Assembly (NCBI GenBank): GCA_913778205.1
Contig: CAJYUW010000024.1
Span: forward strand, 62,001 to 126,000
Length of the DNA stretch: 64,000 nucleotides
Source: an uncultured Curtobacterium sp.
Lineage (GTDB): Bacteria; Actinomycetota; Actinomycetes; Actinomycetales; Microbacteriaceae
Reading direction: 5' to 3'
Shown: positions 7,722 through 16,942 of the stretch, piece after piece
Layout: every line of letters begins with the position of its first letter
Numbering within the stretch: position 1 is the first letter of the stretch
Notes under the pieces: generated by a model
Told to the model about the DNA's origin: nothing
Seen by the model: the letters and a program-made list of their open reading frames with translations, nothing else
The model's database searches: none
Program-made: the position numbers and the translations under genes

Positions 7722-9968
7722 GTGACGAACGAGATCCGGTCGCTGAAGTCGCGACTGATCGGGGATCCCCTCCCCTCCGAGAAGCTCGAGGGACAGCTCC
7801 TCCCGAAGCACCTGGCACTGCCGATCTTCGCGAGTGACCCGCTGTCCTCCGTGGCCTACGCGCCGCAGGAGCTGCTCATGATCCTGCTGCTCGGCGGCAT
7901 GGCCTTCCTGACGTTCGCGCCGTGGGTCGCCGCCCTCGTCGTGCTCCTGCTCGTCGTGGTCGTCGCGTCGTACCGGCAGCTCATCAAGGCCTACCCGTCC
8001 GGAGGCGGCGACTACGAGGTGGCCCACCGGAACCTCGGCGAGAAGGCGGGCCTCGTCGTCGCGAGCGCGCTGCTCGTCGACTACGTCATGACCGTGGCCG
8101 TGTCGGTCGCGTCCGGGGTGGACAACATCATCTCGGCGCTGCCGGTCCTCAACGAGTTCCGCGTCGAGCTCGCACTGCTCTTCGTCGTGCTGCTCGCGGC
8201 AGTGAACCTCCGCGGCGTGCGCGAGTCGAGCAAGGCCTTCGCGATCCCGACCTACCTGTTCGTCGCGTCCGTGTTCGTGATGGTCGTCACCGGCCTCGTC
8301 CGCGTCGCCGCCGGGAACGCCCCCGTGGCCGAGTCCGCGGCGTACACGGTGCAGAACGTCGAGCACACCACGCAGGCCGCCTTCGTGCTGCTGCTCCTCC
8401 GCGCCTTCGCGTCCGGCTGCTCCGCGCTCACCGGCGTCGAGGCGATCGCGAACGGCGTGCAGGCCTTCCGCCGCCCGAAGGTCCAGAACGCCCAGAAGAC
8501 CCTCGTCGCGATGGGCGGCATCGCGATCGTCCTGTTCGTCGGGCTGATCACGCTCGCCCTCGTCGCCCGCGTGCACTACGCGGAGTCCGCGTGCGACCTG
8601 CAGGGCTTCGCGAACTGCACCACGACCCCGCAGCGTTCGCTCATCGCCCAGATCGCCGCCGCGACCTTCGGCAACGACTCGATCCTGTTCTTCGTCGTGC
8701 AGGCGTGCACGGCGGCGGTCCTCCTCCTCGCCGCGAACACCGCGTTCAACGGCTTCCCCCTGCTCGGCTCGATCCTCGCCCGCGACTCCTACGCACCGAA
8801 GGCCCTGTCCACCCGTGGTGACCGCCTCATCTACTCGAACGGCGTCATCGTGCTCGCCCTCGTCGCGGCCGCGCTGCTCGTGGTCTACCGGGCGAACGTC
8901 ACGAGCCTCATCCAGCTGTACATCATCGGCGTGTTCGTGTCGTTCACGCTCGGTCAGACGGGCATGGTCGTGCACTGGACCCGACTGCTGCGCCAGGACC
9001 GTGCCGGCACGGCCGACGAGCCGGTGCACCGCGGGCAGGTCGTCCGCTCCCGGCTCATCAACACGGTGGGCGCGAGCTTCACGTTCGTCGTCCTCGTCAT
9101 CGTGACCATCACGAAGTTCACGCACGGAGCCTGGCTCGTGTTCGTGATCATGCCGGTGCTGTTCGTGCTCATGCTCGGCGTGAACCGCTACTACCGCGAC
9201 GTCTCGCACGAGATCGAGGCGGACGAGGAGACCCAGTTCGGCGCGACCGGCGACCACGCCGTCGTGCTCGTGAACAAGCTGCAGAAGCCGGTGCTCAAGG
9301 CGCTGGACTACGCCATCGCCGCGAAGCACGCGAGCTTCGAGGCGGTGCACGTCGCGATCGACGACGCCGAGGCCGACCGGCTCCGGACGCAGTGGGCGGA
9401 GCACGGCATCGAGGTCCCGCTCACCATCGTGCCGAGCCCGTACCGCGACATCTCGATGCCCCTCATCAAGTACATCAAGGCCCACCGCGCGGAGCACGGC
9501 TCGGAGGTGGTGACGGTCTACACACCGGTGTTCGTCGTCGGCCACTGGTGGGAGAACCTCCTCCACAACCACCGCGGCCGCCGCATCCGGAAGAAGCTCC
9601 TGCTCGTGCACGGCGTCACCGTCGCCCTCGTGCCCTGGCTGCTCGACTCCTCCGAGCTCCTCTACGGTCGGCGCTCGCGTCCGCTGCCGGGACAGGAGCG
9701 CCGGGGCGAACCCGTCCGGCCGCCGCTCCGCCGCTCCCCGCACGGCGTCTTCCGTCCCGAGTCCGCGGAGCAGGACCGCCTCCTGCGCTCCGACCAACGC
9801 AACAGCCTCGCCCCGCGGGGTGCTGCGGCACGCCGGCGGGCGACCCGGCCAGCCGGCCCGGCCGAGGGCGTCGACCCGGCACGCTGCACGGGCGAGCTCC
9901 GGACGATGGTCGCGTCCCCGCCCGTCGTGCGCACGCCGGCCTCGCCGTCCGGCACGGACCGCTCGTGA
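7722..9968 (+). CDS. APC-superfamily permease with C-terminal USP-like domain, KimA-like
   Basis: 748 residues. The first two thirds form about twelve membrane helices of the APC superfamily, starting after LPKHLALPIFASDPLSSVAY, a signature of the KimA/YdaO group. A cytoplasmic domain from about residue 505 (DHAVVLVNKLQKPVLKALDY) resembles the universal stress protein-like dimer domain of KimA. KimA of Bacillus imports potassium and responds to c-di-AMP; whether this protein moves potassium or an amino acid is not proved by sequence. The last 90 residues are Arg/Pro-rich and look poorly ordered. GTG 7722 fits the promoter upstream; longer in-frame starts overlap the MerR promoter. Confidence 0.85.
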   Translation: MTNEIRSLKSRLIGDPLPSEKLEGQLLPKHLALPIFASDPLSSVAYAPQELLMILLLGGMAFLTFAPWVAALVVLLLVVVVASYRQLIKAYPSGGGDYEVAHRNLGEKAGLVVASALLVDYVMTVAVSVASGVDNIISALPVLNEFRVELALLFVVLLAAVNLRGVRESSKAFAIPTYLFVASVFVMVVTGLVRVAAGNAPVAESAAYTVQNVEHTTQAAFVLLLLRAFASGCSALTGVEAIANGVQAFRRPKVQNAQKTLVAMGGIAIVLFVGLITLALVARVHYAESACDLQGFANCTTTPQRSLIAQIAAATFGNDSILFFVVQACTAAVLLLAANTAFNGFPLLGSILARDSYAPKALSTRGDRLIYSNGVIVLALVAAALLVVYRANVTSLIQLYIIGVFVSFTLGQTGMVVHWTRLLRQDRAGTADEPVHRGQVVRSRLINTVGASFTFVVLVIVTITKFTHGAWLVFVIMPVLFVLMLGVNRYYRDVSHEIEADEETQFGATGDHAVVLVNKLQKPVLKALDYAIAAKHASFEAVHVAIDDAEADRLRTQWAEHGIEVPLTIVPSPYRDISMPLIKYIKAHRAEHGSEVVTVYTPVFVVGHWWENLLHNHRGRRIRKKLLLVHGVTVALVPWLLDSSELLYGRRSRPLPGQERRGEPVRPPLRRSPHGVFRPESAEQDRLLRSDQRNSLAPRGAAARRRATRPAGPAEGVDPARCTGELRTMVASPPVVRTPASPSGTDRS

Positions 9969-10018
9969 GCCGTGGCCGTGACTCCGCGTGACGGTGCACG
10001 GTCGTACGATGTGACGCC

Positions 10019-10774
10019 ATGACCCCGACCGACCTCCGCGCCTTCGCCACGTTCGACGCGCACGGCGGCAAGGTGTCCAAGCGCGTCGAGGTGCTCGACC
10101 ACGAGCCGCCGGTCGGCAGCGCGCTGGAGGGCCTCGTCGCGGTGCGGGGCGAGCACCCCCTCGGCGCCGTCGAGGAGCGCGCCGCCGACGCCTCGTCCGC
10201 GCTCTCGCGCGGCGAGCCCGCCATCGGGTGGGTCGACCCCGCCACGCTCCGCGACTGGTACCGCCCGGACCGCGTCGTGATCTCCCGACTCGAGGCACGC
10301 CGGTCCGGCATCGTCCCCGGCACGTACGCCGACTCGCGTGGACGCGGACGGGTGCGCATCGACAGCCGGGAGGCACTGCTCGCCCCCGACGGTCGGCCCG
10401 CGTTCCGCGCGCTGGCCGGCCCCGACGACGCCCCGGTGGTCGACGTGCCGCTGCCGAAGGACCAGGCGGTCCGGCTCGTCACGGTGTCGGAGGTCCCGGA
10501 CGGGTTCGAGATCGTCACGACCCCGGTGTCCCCCTTCCTGTCCCCGGGCCACCACCGGGCGTTCGCGGCCGATGTCCCCGGCCTGCCACCCCGCCCGACG
10601 ACCGGGAGCGTCCGGGTCACGGCGTCGGTGCTGCTCGACGGCGCGCTGCACGAGGTCGACCGGATCGACGAGCGTGCCGCGACGATGTGGATCCGGCGCG
10701 GGGACGCGGTGGTGCCGGTCGCGACGAGCGGCATCGGGCCGGACCTCGTGCGGTACGCCGTCGCGACCGACTGA
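10019..10774 (+). CDS. Hypothetical protein, 251 residues
   Basis: I do not recognise the family. The protein is soluble-looking, Asp/Arg-rich and has no signal peptide, membrane helix or evident catalytic motif. Codon use matches the neighbouring genes and all three reading-frame positions behave as coding, so the gene is probably real. TACGAT ends 8 bases before ATG 10019, which suggests a leaderless transcript independent of the upstream permease. Confidence 0.7.
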   Translation: MTPTDLRAFATFDAHGGKVSKRVEVLDHEPPVGSALEGLVAVRGEHPLGAVEERAADASSALSRGEPAIGWVDPATLRDWYRPDRVVISRLEARRSGIVPGTYADSRGRGRVRIDSREALLAPDGRPAFRALAGPDDAPVVDVPLPKDQAVRLVTVSEVPDGFEIVTTPVSPFLSPGHHRAFAADVPGLPPRPTTGSVRVTASVLLDGALHEVDRIDERAATMWIRRGDAVVPVATSGIGPDLVRYAVATD

Positions 10775-11019
10775 GCGGGCCCGCCGGCGACGGTGACCTC
10801 CCGGCTCGCGGCCGGGGACGCCGCGCCGGGTGGCCGGCCGGCGCTTCGTCGTGCGCTGCCCGACGGACGCCGTGCTGCCCGACGGGCCCCGCTTCGCCCG
10901 GCGGACGCCGCTGCCCGACGGACCCCGCACCTGGGCAGCCCGGTCGGCGGGGTCGCGCGCGCTGTCCGGGGGACGTCGCGCTGGGGTGCTCGCCGGTGAC
11001 CCCGCGTAGCGTCCGCGGC
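10775..11019. other. Gene-free spacer with short GC-rich repeats
   Basis: No convincing gene. The unit gctgcccgacgga and close variants occur three times between about 10855 and 10925. The right end carries TAGCGT (11007-11012), the probable -10 box of the DUF3072 gene. Confidence 0.5.
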
Positions 11020-11280
11020 ATGAGCGATGCAGACCAGTCCGACCACACCGGCGAGACCCTCGGCGGACCCCGCCCCGACCCGTCGACCACCGCGAGCAAG
11101 GACCCGGAGGACTGGGTCACCGGCGACGAGCCGATGACCGGTCCGCAGCGGAGCTACCTCGACACCCTCGCCCGTGAGGCCGGCGAGGAACTGCCCGCCG
11201 ACCTCACGAAGGCCGAGGCCTCCGAGCACATCGATCGCCTGCAGGCGCAGACCGGACGCGGTGCCGACACCGCTTCCTGA
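11020..11280 (+). CDS. DUF3072 family small protein
   Basis: 86 residues, acidic. The C-terminal half (DEPMTGPQRSYLDTLAREAG and KAEASEHIDRLQAQTG) is the DUF3072 signature of small actinobacterial proteins of unknown function. ATG 11020 lies 7 bases after TAGCGT, fitting a leaderless mRNA. A strong hairpin follows the stop codon, so it is probably monocistronic. Confidence 0.88.
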   Translation: MSDADQSDHTGETLGGPRPDPSTTASKDPEDWVTGDEPMTGPQRSYLDTLAREAGEELPADLTKAEASEHIDRLQAQTGRGADTAS

Positions 11281-11282
11281 GC

Positions 11283-11306
11283 GCGGTCCGCCGAACGGCG
11301 GACCGC
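11283..11306 (+). terminator. Terminator hairpin after the DUF3072 gene
   Basis: A perfect 10-base-pair stem, gcggtccgcc and ggcggaccgc, with the loop gaac, followed by tctct. It begins 2 bases after the stop codon. Confidence 0.8.
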
Positions 11307-11315
11307 TCTCTGGGC

Positions 11316-11840
11316 ATGTCCTGGCGAAGCACTGGCGAAGTCCGTCGAGGCCCCCGTCCGAGGGTCCTCGATGACGCGTCACCGGCTACCGTCTCGGGCA
11401 GGCGAACGACATCGACCTCGATCGGCCTCACCGTGCTCCGCGTCGTCCTCGGCGTGGTGTTCATCGCCCACGGCGCGCAGAAGTTCGCGCAGGGCATCCC
11501 GAACGTCAGCCGGGGCTTCGCGGGCATGGGCGTCCCGCTCGCGGAGCTCGCCGCACCGCTCGTCGCGGGGCTCGAGCTCGTCGGCGGGGCGTTCCTCGTC
11601 CTCGGGATCGCCACCCGGGTCGTCGGTGCACTCCTCGCGGTCAACATGGTCGTCGCGGGGCTGCTCGCCCACGCGACGGCCGGGTTCTTCGCGCAGCAGG
11701 GTGGCTTCGAGTACGTCCTCGTGCTCGCGGTCGGGTCCCTGGCCGTGGCACTCACCGGCCCGGGTCGGCTCTCGCTCGACGCGCTCCTGCTGCGCACGGT
11801 CCGACGTCGGCGCGGCGTCGACGAGCCGCTGCCCGCCTGA
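11316..11840 (+). CDS. DoxX family membrane protein
   Basis: Up to 174 residues. The recognisable DoxX domain starts near GLTVLRVVLGVVFIAHGAQK and contains four membrane helices, with the typical AHGAQKF near the first helix. DoxX proteins are small redox-associated membrane proteins of varied role. The start is uncertain: ATG 11316 gives an Arg-rich extension of about 35 residues directly after a terminator, whereas GTG 11433 begins inside the first helix. No good start codon lies between them in this frame, so a small sequence or frame problem at the 5' end cannot be excluded. Confidence 0.8.
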   Translation: MSWRSTGEVRRGPRPRVLDDASPATVSGRRTTSTSIGLTVLRVVLGVVFIAHGAQKFAQGIPNVSRGFAGMGVPLAELAAPLVAGLELVGGAFLVLGIATRVVGALLAVNMVVAGLLAHATAGFFAQQGGFEYVLVLAVGSLAVALTGPGRLSLDALLLRTVRRRRGVDEPLPA

Positions 11841-11879
11841 GTCCGCACCCCGGCGCAACCAGTCGACGGCGGGGAGAAC

Positions 11880-12200
11880 GGTGCGGTGCCCGTCCCGCGC
11901 CGAGCCTGCCGACGCAACCAGCCGACGGTCGGACGGCTCGGCGCCCTGCCGCACCGCACCTCCCGCACGACCACCTGGCGATCGTGCGGCCCGGCGCCCT
12001 GCCGTGCCTCCCGACGCCACCACCCGACGGCCGGGAGGCCCGGCGCCCTGCCGCGCCGCGCCTCCCGGCCGTCGTCTGCGTGTCCAGCCGACGGTCGGAC
12101 GGCTCGGCGACCCGCCGCTCCCGACACGACCATCCGGCGATCGTGCGGCCGGCGCCCTGCCGTGCCGCGCCTCCCGGCCGTCGTCTGCGTGTCCAACCGG
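11880..12200. repeat. Gene-free mosaic of interspersed GC-rich repeats
   Basis: The 480-base space between the convergent DoxX and flavoprotein genes has no gene. A 32-base block is repeated exactly at 12055-12086 and 12164-12195, a 24-base block at about 11920 and 12085, and a roughly 39-base block at about 11970 and 12128. Many copies carry the words cggcgccctgcc and cctcccggccgtc. Several words match the core of the terminator-like hairpin family, and 12026-12074 can fold into a long stem. Confidence 0.75.
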
Positions 12201-12322
12201 CGGAACCGGCCGCCACCGGTGCACGTCTGGGCCAGGCCGTGCCGACGCGGCCCGTGTCGTCGTGGGCGGGGCCGACGCGGGACCGGCGCGTCGTGGCGGC
12301 GCGCTCCCGGCGGAACCCGCCG

Positions 12323-13444
12323 TCAGGCCTCGGCGGCCAGCACGTCGACCACCTGGCGGGCGATGCGGCGTCCGGCGCGGTTGGCGCCGATCGTCGAGGC
12401 CTGCGGCCCGTAGCCGGCGAGGAACAACCGTGGCTCGTCGTCGGACCGCCCGTCGGCCACGGCGACGCCGCCGGCCGCGGTCCGCAGCCGCAGCGGCGCG
12501 AGGTGCCGGAGGTCGGCGCGGAACCCCGTCGCCCAGATCACGGCGTCGGCGTGCACGTGCTCCCCCGCGACCGTGACGACCCCGGTGGCGTCGAGCCGGC
12601 TGAACATCGGGGACGCCACCAGCGTGCCGCGGTCGATGCCGGCCCGGATGCGCCGGGTCACCGGCACGCCCGTCCCGCTGACGATGCTCGGCAGGACCCG
12701 TCCGGCACGGGCGGCGCGGTCCTGCTCGTCGACGGCGGCGACCGCGGACTCGAGGTCGAGCGAGGCGGTGTCCGACCAGACGACCGGACGTCGGGTGAAC
12801 CACCGTGTGGACCGGGCGACACCGTCGAGCTCGAGCAGGAAGCCGATCGCGCTCGTGCCGCCGCCGACCACCACGACGTCCTGCCCGGCGAACTCCGTGG
12901 CGCTCCGGTACTCGGTCGTGTCGAGCTGGCGCCCCGCGAACACGTCACGGCCCGGGTACCACGGCACGAACGGGGTGCCCCAGGTGCCGGAGGCGTTCAC
13001 GACGACCTCCGCGGCGATCCGGCCCGTCCGACCCTCCGGTGTCTGCAGGGTCGTACAGAGTCGGTCCGCACCCTCGACTCGGGTGACGGAGGTCACGGCG
13101 ACCGGGCGGCGGACCCGCAGGTCGTAGTGCACCTCGAAGCGCCGGTAGTACTCGGAGACGACGTCCCGGGCGGGTCGAGCGCGGTCCGCGTCCTCGAACG
13201 ACAGTCCCATCGCGCGCATGCCCGGGAGGTCGTGCACGCGGTGCGCCGCGCCGAGCCGCAGGGCCTCCCACCGGTCCTGCCACGCGCCGCCGGAACCGGG
13301 GCCGCGATCGAGCACGACGAGGTCGGAGCCCGCCACGAGTCCGAGCCGACGGAGGTGGTAGGCGACCGAGAGGCCCGCCTGCCCGGCGCCGATCACGACG
13401 ACACGCGCGTGCTGCTCCGGGACGGGGTTCGTGGCGTCGCTCAT
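12323..13444 (-). CDS. FAD-dependent oxidoreductase, flavin monooxygenase-like
   Basis: 373 residues. Two Rossmann motifs are present: VVVIGAGQAGLSVAYHL near residue 15 for FAD and VVVVGGGTSAIGFLLEL near residue 180 for NADPH. The late WATGFRADL matches the ATG motif of flavin-containing monooxygenase and CzcO-like proteins. The substrate is unknown. ATG 13444 lies 7 bases after CAGAAT on the coding strand, so upstream extension is unlikely. The gene diverges from DUF3073 and ends in the repeat-rich spacer. Confidence 0.88.
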   Translation of the reverse strand: MSDATNPVPEQHARVVVIGAGQAGLSVAYHLRRLGLVAGSDLVVLDRGPGSGGAWQDRWEALRLGAAHRVHDLPGMRAMGLSFEDADRARPARDVVSEYYRRFEVHYDLRVRRPVAVTSVTRVEGADRLCTTLQTPEGRTGRIAAEVVVNASGTWGTPFVPWYPGRDVFAGRQLDTTEYRSATEFAGQDVVVVGGGTSAIGFLLELDGVARSTRWFTRRPVVWSDTASLDLESAVAAVDEQDRAARAGRVLPSIVSGTGVPVTRRIRAGIDRGTLVASPMFSRLDATGVVTVAGEHVHADAVIWATGFRADLRHLAPLRLRTAAGGVAVADGRSDDEPRLFLAGYGPQASTIGANRAGRRIARQVVDVLAAEA

Positions 13445-13604
13445 CACATCCGATTCTGCTGTGTCCGCCGTGCTCGGGGCGACGTCCAGATCGGGGTACA
13501 TGGTAGAGTGGTCGGCAGATTTCAAACCACGAACCGTCCGATTCCCCGGGTGTCCAATCGCACCCGCCAGGATCGGACCAGAGCCGATCACGAGGGGGTC
13601 ACGC

Positions 13605-13820
13605 ATGGGGCGCGGCCGTCAGAAGGCAAAGCACACCAAGGTCGCCCGGGAGCTGAAGTACTTCAGCCCGGAGACCAACTACGGTGCGCTCGAGCGCGAG
13701 CTCTCCGCCGGGCAACACTCGGACGAGAACTCCTACGTCGACCGCTGGGCTGACCAGTACGGTGACGACGAGGACGACCTCGAGCTCGAGCAACACGAGG
13801 ACCAGAACAAGTCCGCCTGA
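13605..13820 (+). CDS. DUF3073 family small protein
   Basis: 71 residues. A basic N-terminus (MGRGRQKAKHTKVARELKYF) and an acidic tail are characteristic of DUF3073. In mycobacteria the homologue lies beside purF and purM, as it does here, so the linkage is old; the function is unknown. GAGGGGG stands before ATG 13605. A -10-like TAGAGT near 13504 implies an untranslated leader of about 90 bases, unlike the leaderless genes around it. Confidence 0.9.
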   Translation: MGRGRQKAKHTKVARELKYFSPETNYGALERELSAGQHSDENSYVDRWADQYGDDEDDLELEQHEDQNKSA

Positions 13821-13895
13821 GTCCCACTCTCGTGTGACACGCCGCTCACCCTCGGGTGCGCGGCGTTTCCGCGTGGGCGGAGGGTGATCTCGTTC

Positions 13896-14180
13896 GGTCG
13901 CACAACATGCCGGGCGCGAGGCACCGTGGTCGCAGAAGTCGTCGCAGCCCGTGCCCAATGACGGCAGGTCGCGCGACCGACCCGGTCGGCGGGCGGCAGG
14001 TCGTGCGACGAACCACCCGTTGGCGCGGCCGCGCGGTTGGTCGCAGAACATGCCGCGCGCGAGTCGCCGTGGTCGCAGGAGTCGTCGCAGCCCGTGGCCG
14101 CTGACGACACGTCGTGCGACCAACTCGGTCGGCGGGCGGCAGGTCGTGCGACCAACCCGAGCGTGCCTCGGCCGACGGGG
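13896..14180. repeat. Imperfect tandem duplication with a 143-144 base period
   Basis: Two successive units between DUF3073 and purM. The word ggtcgca(c/g)aacatgccg starts at 13896 and 14039; ggtcggcgggcggcaggtcg starts at 13983 and 14127. The self-complementary GTCGTGCGAC-type words recur. No coding frame is convincing in this 400-base space. Confidence 0.75.
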
Positions 14181-14226
14181 GCGAGTCGTGCGACCCGCCG
14201 CCGTGCCCGGGTACCACCCGCGCGCG

Positions 14227-15330
14227 TCAGGCGGCGTACGACCCCACGAGCCGGACGGCCCCGCCGTCGACGCCCTTCGCGCCCTGCTCGAACCCGGCGA
14301 GGTCCGAACGCGCCGCGGTCGAGATCGTCCCGACCGACCACGACGGCAGCCCCGCGGCCCCGAGCGACGCGATCACGTCCGACGCGGCCGCGGCCGAGAC
14401 CACGGCGAACATCCCGATGCCGAGGTTCCACGTGGCCTCGGTGTCCTCGAGCGACGTCCGCGACATGTCGGCGAGCACCCGGAACACCGGCAGCGGCGAC
14501 CAGGTCGAGCGGTCCACCTCGACCCAGGAGCCGACCGGCAGCACGCGGGCCAGGTTCGCGGCGATGCCGCCACCCGTGACGTGCGACAGCGAGTGCACGG
14601 CGCCGCGGTGCGAGGCCAGCAGGGAGAGCAGCGGGGTCGTGTAGAGCCGCGTGGGCTCGAGGAGCGCCTCGCCGACGGAGACGCCCGCGCCGAACTCCGG
14701 CAGCTGGTCGGTGTACTGGACGCCGGCCGTCGACAGGATGTGCCGGACGAGCGAGTACCCGTTCGAGTGCAGGCCCGAGGACGCGATCGCCACCACGACG
14801 TCGCCGTCCTCGACCAGGTGCGCGCCGAGCTGCTCGCCGGCCTCGACCACGCCCGTCGCCGCTCCGGCCACGTCGTAGTCGTCCGGGCCGAGGAGCCCCG
14901 GGTGCTCCGCGGTCTCTCCACCCACGAGGGCCGTGCCCGTCGCCGAGCAGCCTCGGGCGATGCCGGCCACGATGTCCGCGATCCGGTTCGGCACGACGCG
15001 GCCGCAGGCGATGTAGTCGGTCATGAACAGCGGGCGGGCGCCGACCACGACGATGTCGTCGACGACCATGCCGACGAGGTCCTGCCCGATCGTGTCGTGC
15101 TTGTCGATCGCTTGCGCGATGGCGACCTTCGTGCCGACGCCGTCGGTCGAGGTCGCGAGCAGCGGGCGTTCGAAGTCCTTCAGGAACGAGACGTCGTAGA
15201 GCCCCGCGAACCCGCCGACACCGCCCGTCACCGAGGCGTTGTGCGTGGCCGAGACCGCCGACTTCATGAGCTCGACCGCGAGGTCACCCGCGGCGGTGTC
15301 GACGCCGGCTTCGGCGTAGGGGTTCGTCAT
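14227..15330 (-). CDS. purM: Phosphoribosylformylglycinamidine cyclo-ligase
   Basis: 367 residues, full length for PurM (AIR synthetase), which closes the imidazole ring of AIR using ATP in the fifth step of purine synthesis. Visible signatures are STDGVGTKVAIAQAIDKHDTIGQDLVGMVVDD (shown here as two adjoining motifs, STDGVGTKV and GQDLVGMVVDD), VGGETAEHPGLL and SHVTGGGIAANLARVLP. ATG 15330 follows a GCGGAGGA ribosome site. It is divergent from purF; TAGAAT on the coding strand (15375-15380) is a probable -10 box, overlapping the purF promoter. Confidence 0.97.
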   Translation of the reverse strand: MTNPYAEAGVDTAAGDLAVELMKSAVSATHNASVTGGVGGFAGLYDVSFLKDFERPLLATSTDGVGTKVAIAQAIDKHDTIGQDLVGMVVDDIVVVGARPLFMTDYIACGRVVPNRIADIVAGIARGCSATGTALVGGETAEHPGLLGPDDYDVAGAATGVVEAGEQLGAHLVEDGDVVVAIASSGLHSNGYSLVRHILSTAGVQYTDQLPEFGAGVSVGEALLEPTRLYTTPLLSLLASHRGAVHSLSHVTGGGIAANLARVLPVGSWVEVDRSTWSPLPVFRVLADMSRTSLEDTEATWNLGIGMFAVVSAAAASDVIASLGAAGLPSWSVGTISTAARSDLAGFEQGAKGVDGGAVRLVGSYAA

Positions 15331-15355
15331 GCTTCGTCCTCCGCGGGGCATGGCA

Positions 15356-15390
15356 GACTTGTTCGGTCCCCCCGATTCTACGGTCTGGAG
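15356..15390. promoter_or_regulatory. Overlapping divergent purM / purF promoter region
   Basis: In the 70-base space, the minus strand carries TAGAAT (15375-15380) for purM and the plus strand TACGGT (15379-15384) for purF, with GACTTG 17 bases upstream. The two -10 boxes overlap, so the promoters should compete. A GGAG for purF lies at 15387-15390. I see no clear repressor palindrome. Confidence 0.45.
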
Positions 15391-15400
15391 CACACCGCGA

Positions 15401-16858
15401 ATGTGCGGCATCGTCGGGCTCGTCGCCCAGAGTCCTGCCAACCAATCCATCTACGACGCTCTGCTCCTCCTGCAGCACCGAGGACAGGACTCGACCGGCA
15501 TCGCCACGGTCGAGGGTCACATCCACCACATGCACAAGACGCGTGGGCACGTGCGGGAGGCCTTCCGCACGCGTGACATGCGGTCCCTGCTCGGCACCAT
15601 GGGCCTCGGCCACGTGCGGTACGCCACGAAGGGCGCCGCGAGCAACGAGGAAGAGGCCCAGCCGTTCTACGTGAACGCGCCGTACGGCATCGTCCTCGTG
15701 CACAACGGCAACCTCACGAACACGCGGGAGCTCACCCGCGAGCTGTTCGACGTCGACCGTCGTCACCTCAACACGAGTTCCGACACCGAGCTGCTCGTGA
15801 ACGTCCTGGCGCACGAGCTCCAGGGCCAGGTGCGGGGCGCGGACCTCGACCCCGGGCAGGTGTTCGACGCGGTCGAGCGCGTGCACGAGCGCGTCGAGGG
15901 CTCCTACGCCGCGATCGCGACCATCGCCGGTCACGGTCTGCTCGCCTTCCGGGACCCGTTCGGCATCCGCCCGCTCATCCTCGGCCACAAGTTCGACGAG
16001 GCCGGCAAGCCGGAGTGGGTCGTCGCGTCGGAGTCGCTCGTGCTCGAGTCCGGCGGGTACGAGATCGTCCGCGACATCGCACCCGGCGAGGCCGTCTTCA
16101 TCGAGATGGACGGGCAGATGCACGCCCGCCAGTGTGCGAAGGACCCGCGGCTGGTGCCGTGCTCGTTCGAGTACGTCTACCTCGCCCGCCCGGACTCGGT
16201 CATGAACGGCATCTCGGTGTACGACGCCCGACTCCGCCTCGGCAACCGCCTGGCCGACACGATCGAGCGGTACGCCCCCACGGGCGACATCGACGTCGTC
16301 ATGCCGATCCCGGACTCGTCACGGCCGGCGGCGATGCAGGTCGCGCAGAAGCTCGGCATCGAGTACCGCGAGGGGTTCTACAAGAACCGCTACGTCGGCC
16401 GGACCTTCATCATGCCCGGGCAGGCGGAGCGCAAGCGCTCCGTCCGGCAGAAGCTCAACGCGATGTCGTCCGAGTTCAAGGGCAAGAACATCCTCATCGT
16501 CGACGACTCGATCGTGCGCGGCACCACCAGCCGCGAGATCGTCGAGATGGCCCGCGCCGCCGGTGCGAACGAGGTCACCTTCACGAGCGCCGCACCGCCG
16601 GTCCGGTTCCCGCACGTCTACGGCATCAACATGCCCACCCGCGCGGAGCTCATCGCGCACGACCGGAAGATCCCCGAGATCAACCGCGTGCTCGGCAGCG
16701 ACCACCTGATCTACCAGGAGATCGCCGACATGCGCGACGCGATCATCGAGGGGTCCGACGTGACGGACCTCGAGATGAGCTGCTTCACCGGCGAGTACGT
16801 CACCGGCACCGTCAGCCCGGAGTACCTCTCCTGGGTCGAGGCGAACCAGCTCAGCTAG
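15401..16858 (+). CDS. purF: Amidophosphoribosyltransferase
   Basis: 485 residues. PurF transfers the amide nitrogen of glutamine to PRPP, the first committed purine step. ATG 15401 places Cys2 (MCGIVGL) as the N-terminal glutaminase nucleophile without a propeptide. The phosphoribosyltransferase half has the PRPP loop ILIVDDSIVRGTTSREIVEM. The apparent 24-residue N-terminal extension from an upstream ATG is rejected because it would bury the catalytic Cys. A strong hairpin follows the stop. Confidence 0.97.
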   Translation: MCGIVGLVAQSPANQSIYDALLLLQHRGQDSTGIATVEGHIHHMHKTRGHVREAFRTRDMRSLLGTMGLGHVRYATKGAASNEEEAQPFYVNAPYGIVLVHNGNLTNTRELTRELFDVDRRHLNTSSDTELLVNVLAHELQGQVRGADLDPGQVFDAVERVHERVEGSYAAIATIAGHGLLAFRDPFGIRPLILGHKFDEAGKPEWVVASESLVLESGGYEIVRDIAPGEAVFIEMDGQMHARQCAKDPRLVPCSFEYVYLARPDSVMNGISVYDARLRLGNRLADTIERYAPTGDIDVVMPIPDSSRPAAMQVAQKLGIEYREGFYKNRYVGRTFIMPGQAERKRSVRQKLNAMSSEFKGKNILIVDDSIVRGTTSREIVEMARAAGANEVTFTSAAPPVRFPHVYGINMPTRAELIAHDRKIPEINRVLGSDHLIYQEIADMRDAIIEGSDVTDLEMSCFTGEYVTGTVSPEYLSWVEANQLS

Positions 16859-16884
16859 GGCGGGTCGCCCAGGGCGACCAGCAG

Positions 16885-16930
16885 ACGGACGGGAGGCCCG
16901 TGGCGACACCGCCACGGGCCTCCCGTCCGT
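16885..16930. terminator. Bidirectional terminator-like hairpin with conserved core
   Basis: A perfect 20-base-pair stem, arms 16885-16904 and 16911-16930, loop gacacc. The left arm is acggacgggaggcccgtggc. It lies between the convergent purF and small membrane-protein genes and belongs to the shared-core hairpin family. Confidence 0.85.
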
Positions 16931-16942
16931 CCAGGGGTCGCG

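Noticed and set aside
7611-10376. A 921-codon minus-strand open frame opposite the KimA-like permease
   Set aside because: Low-complexity Arg/Asp/Glu/His-rich translation; the plus strand carries a clear membrane transporter.
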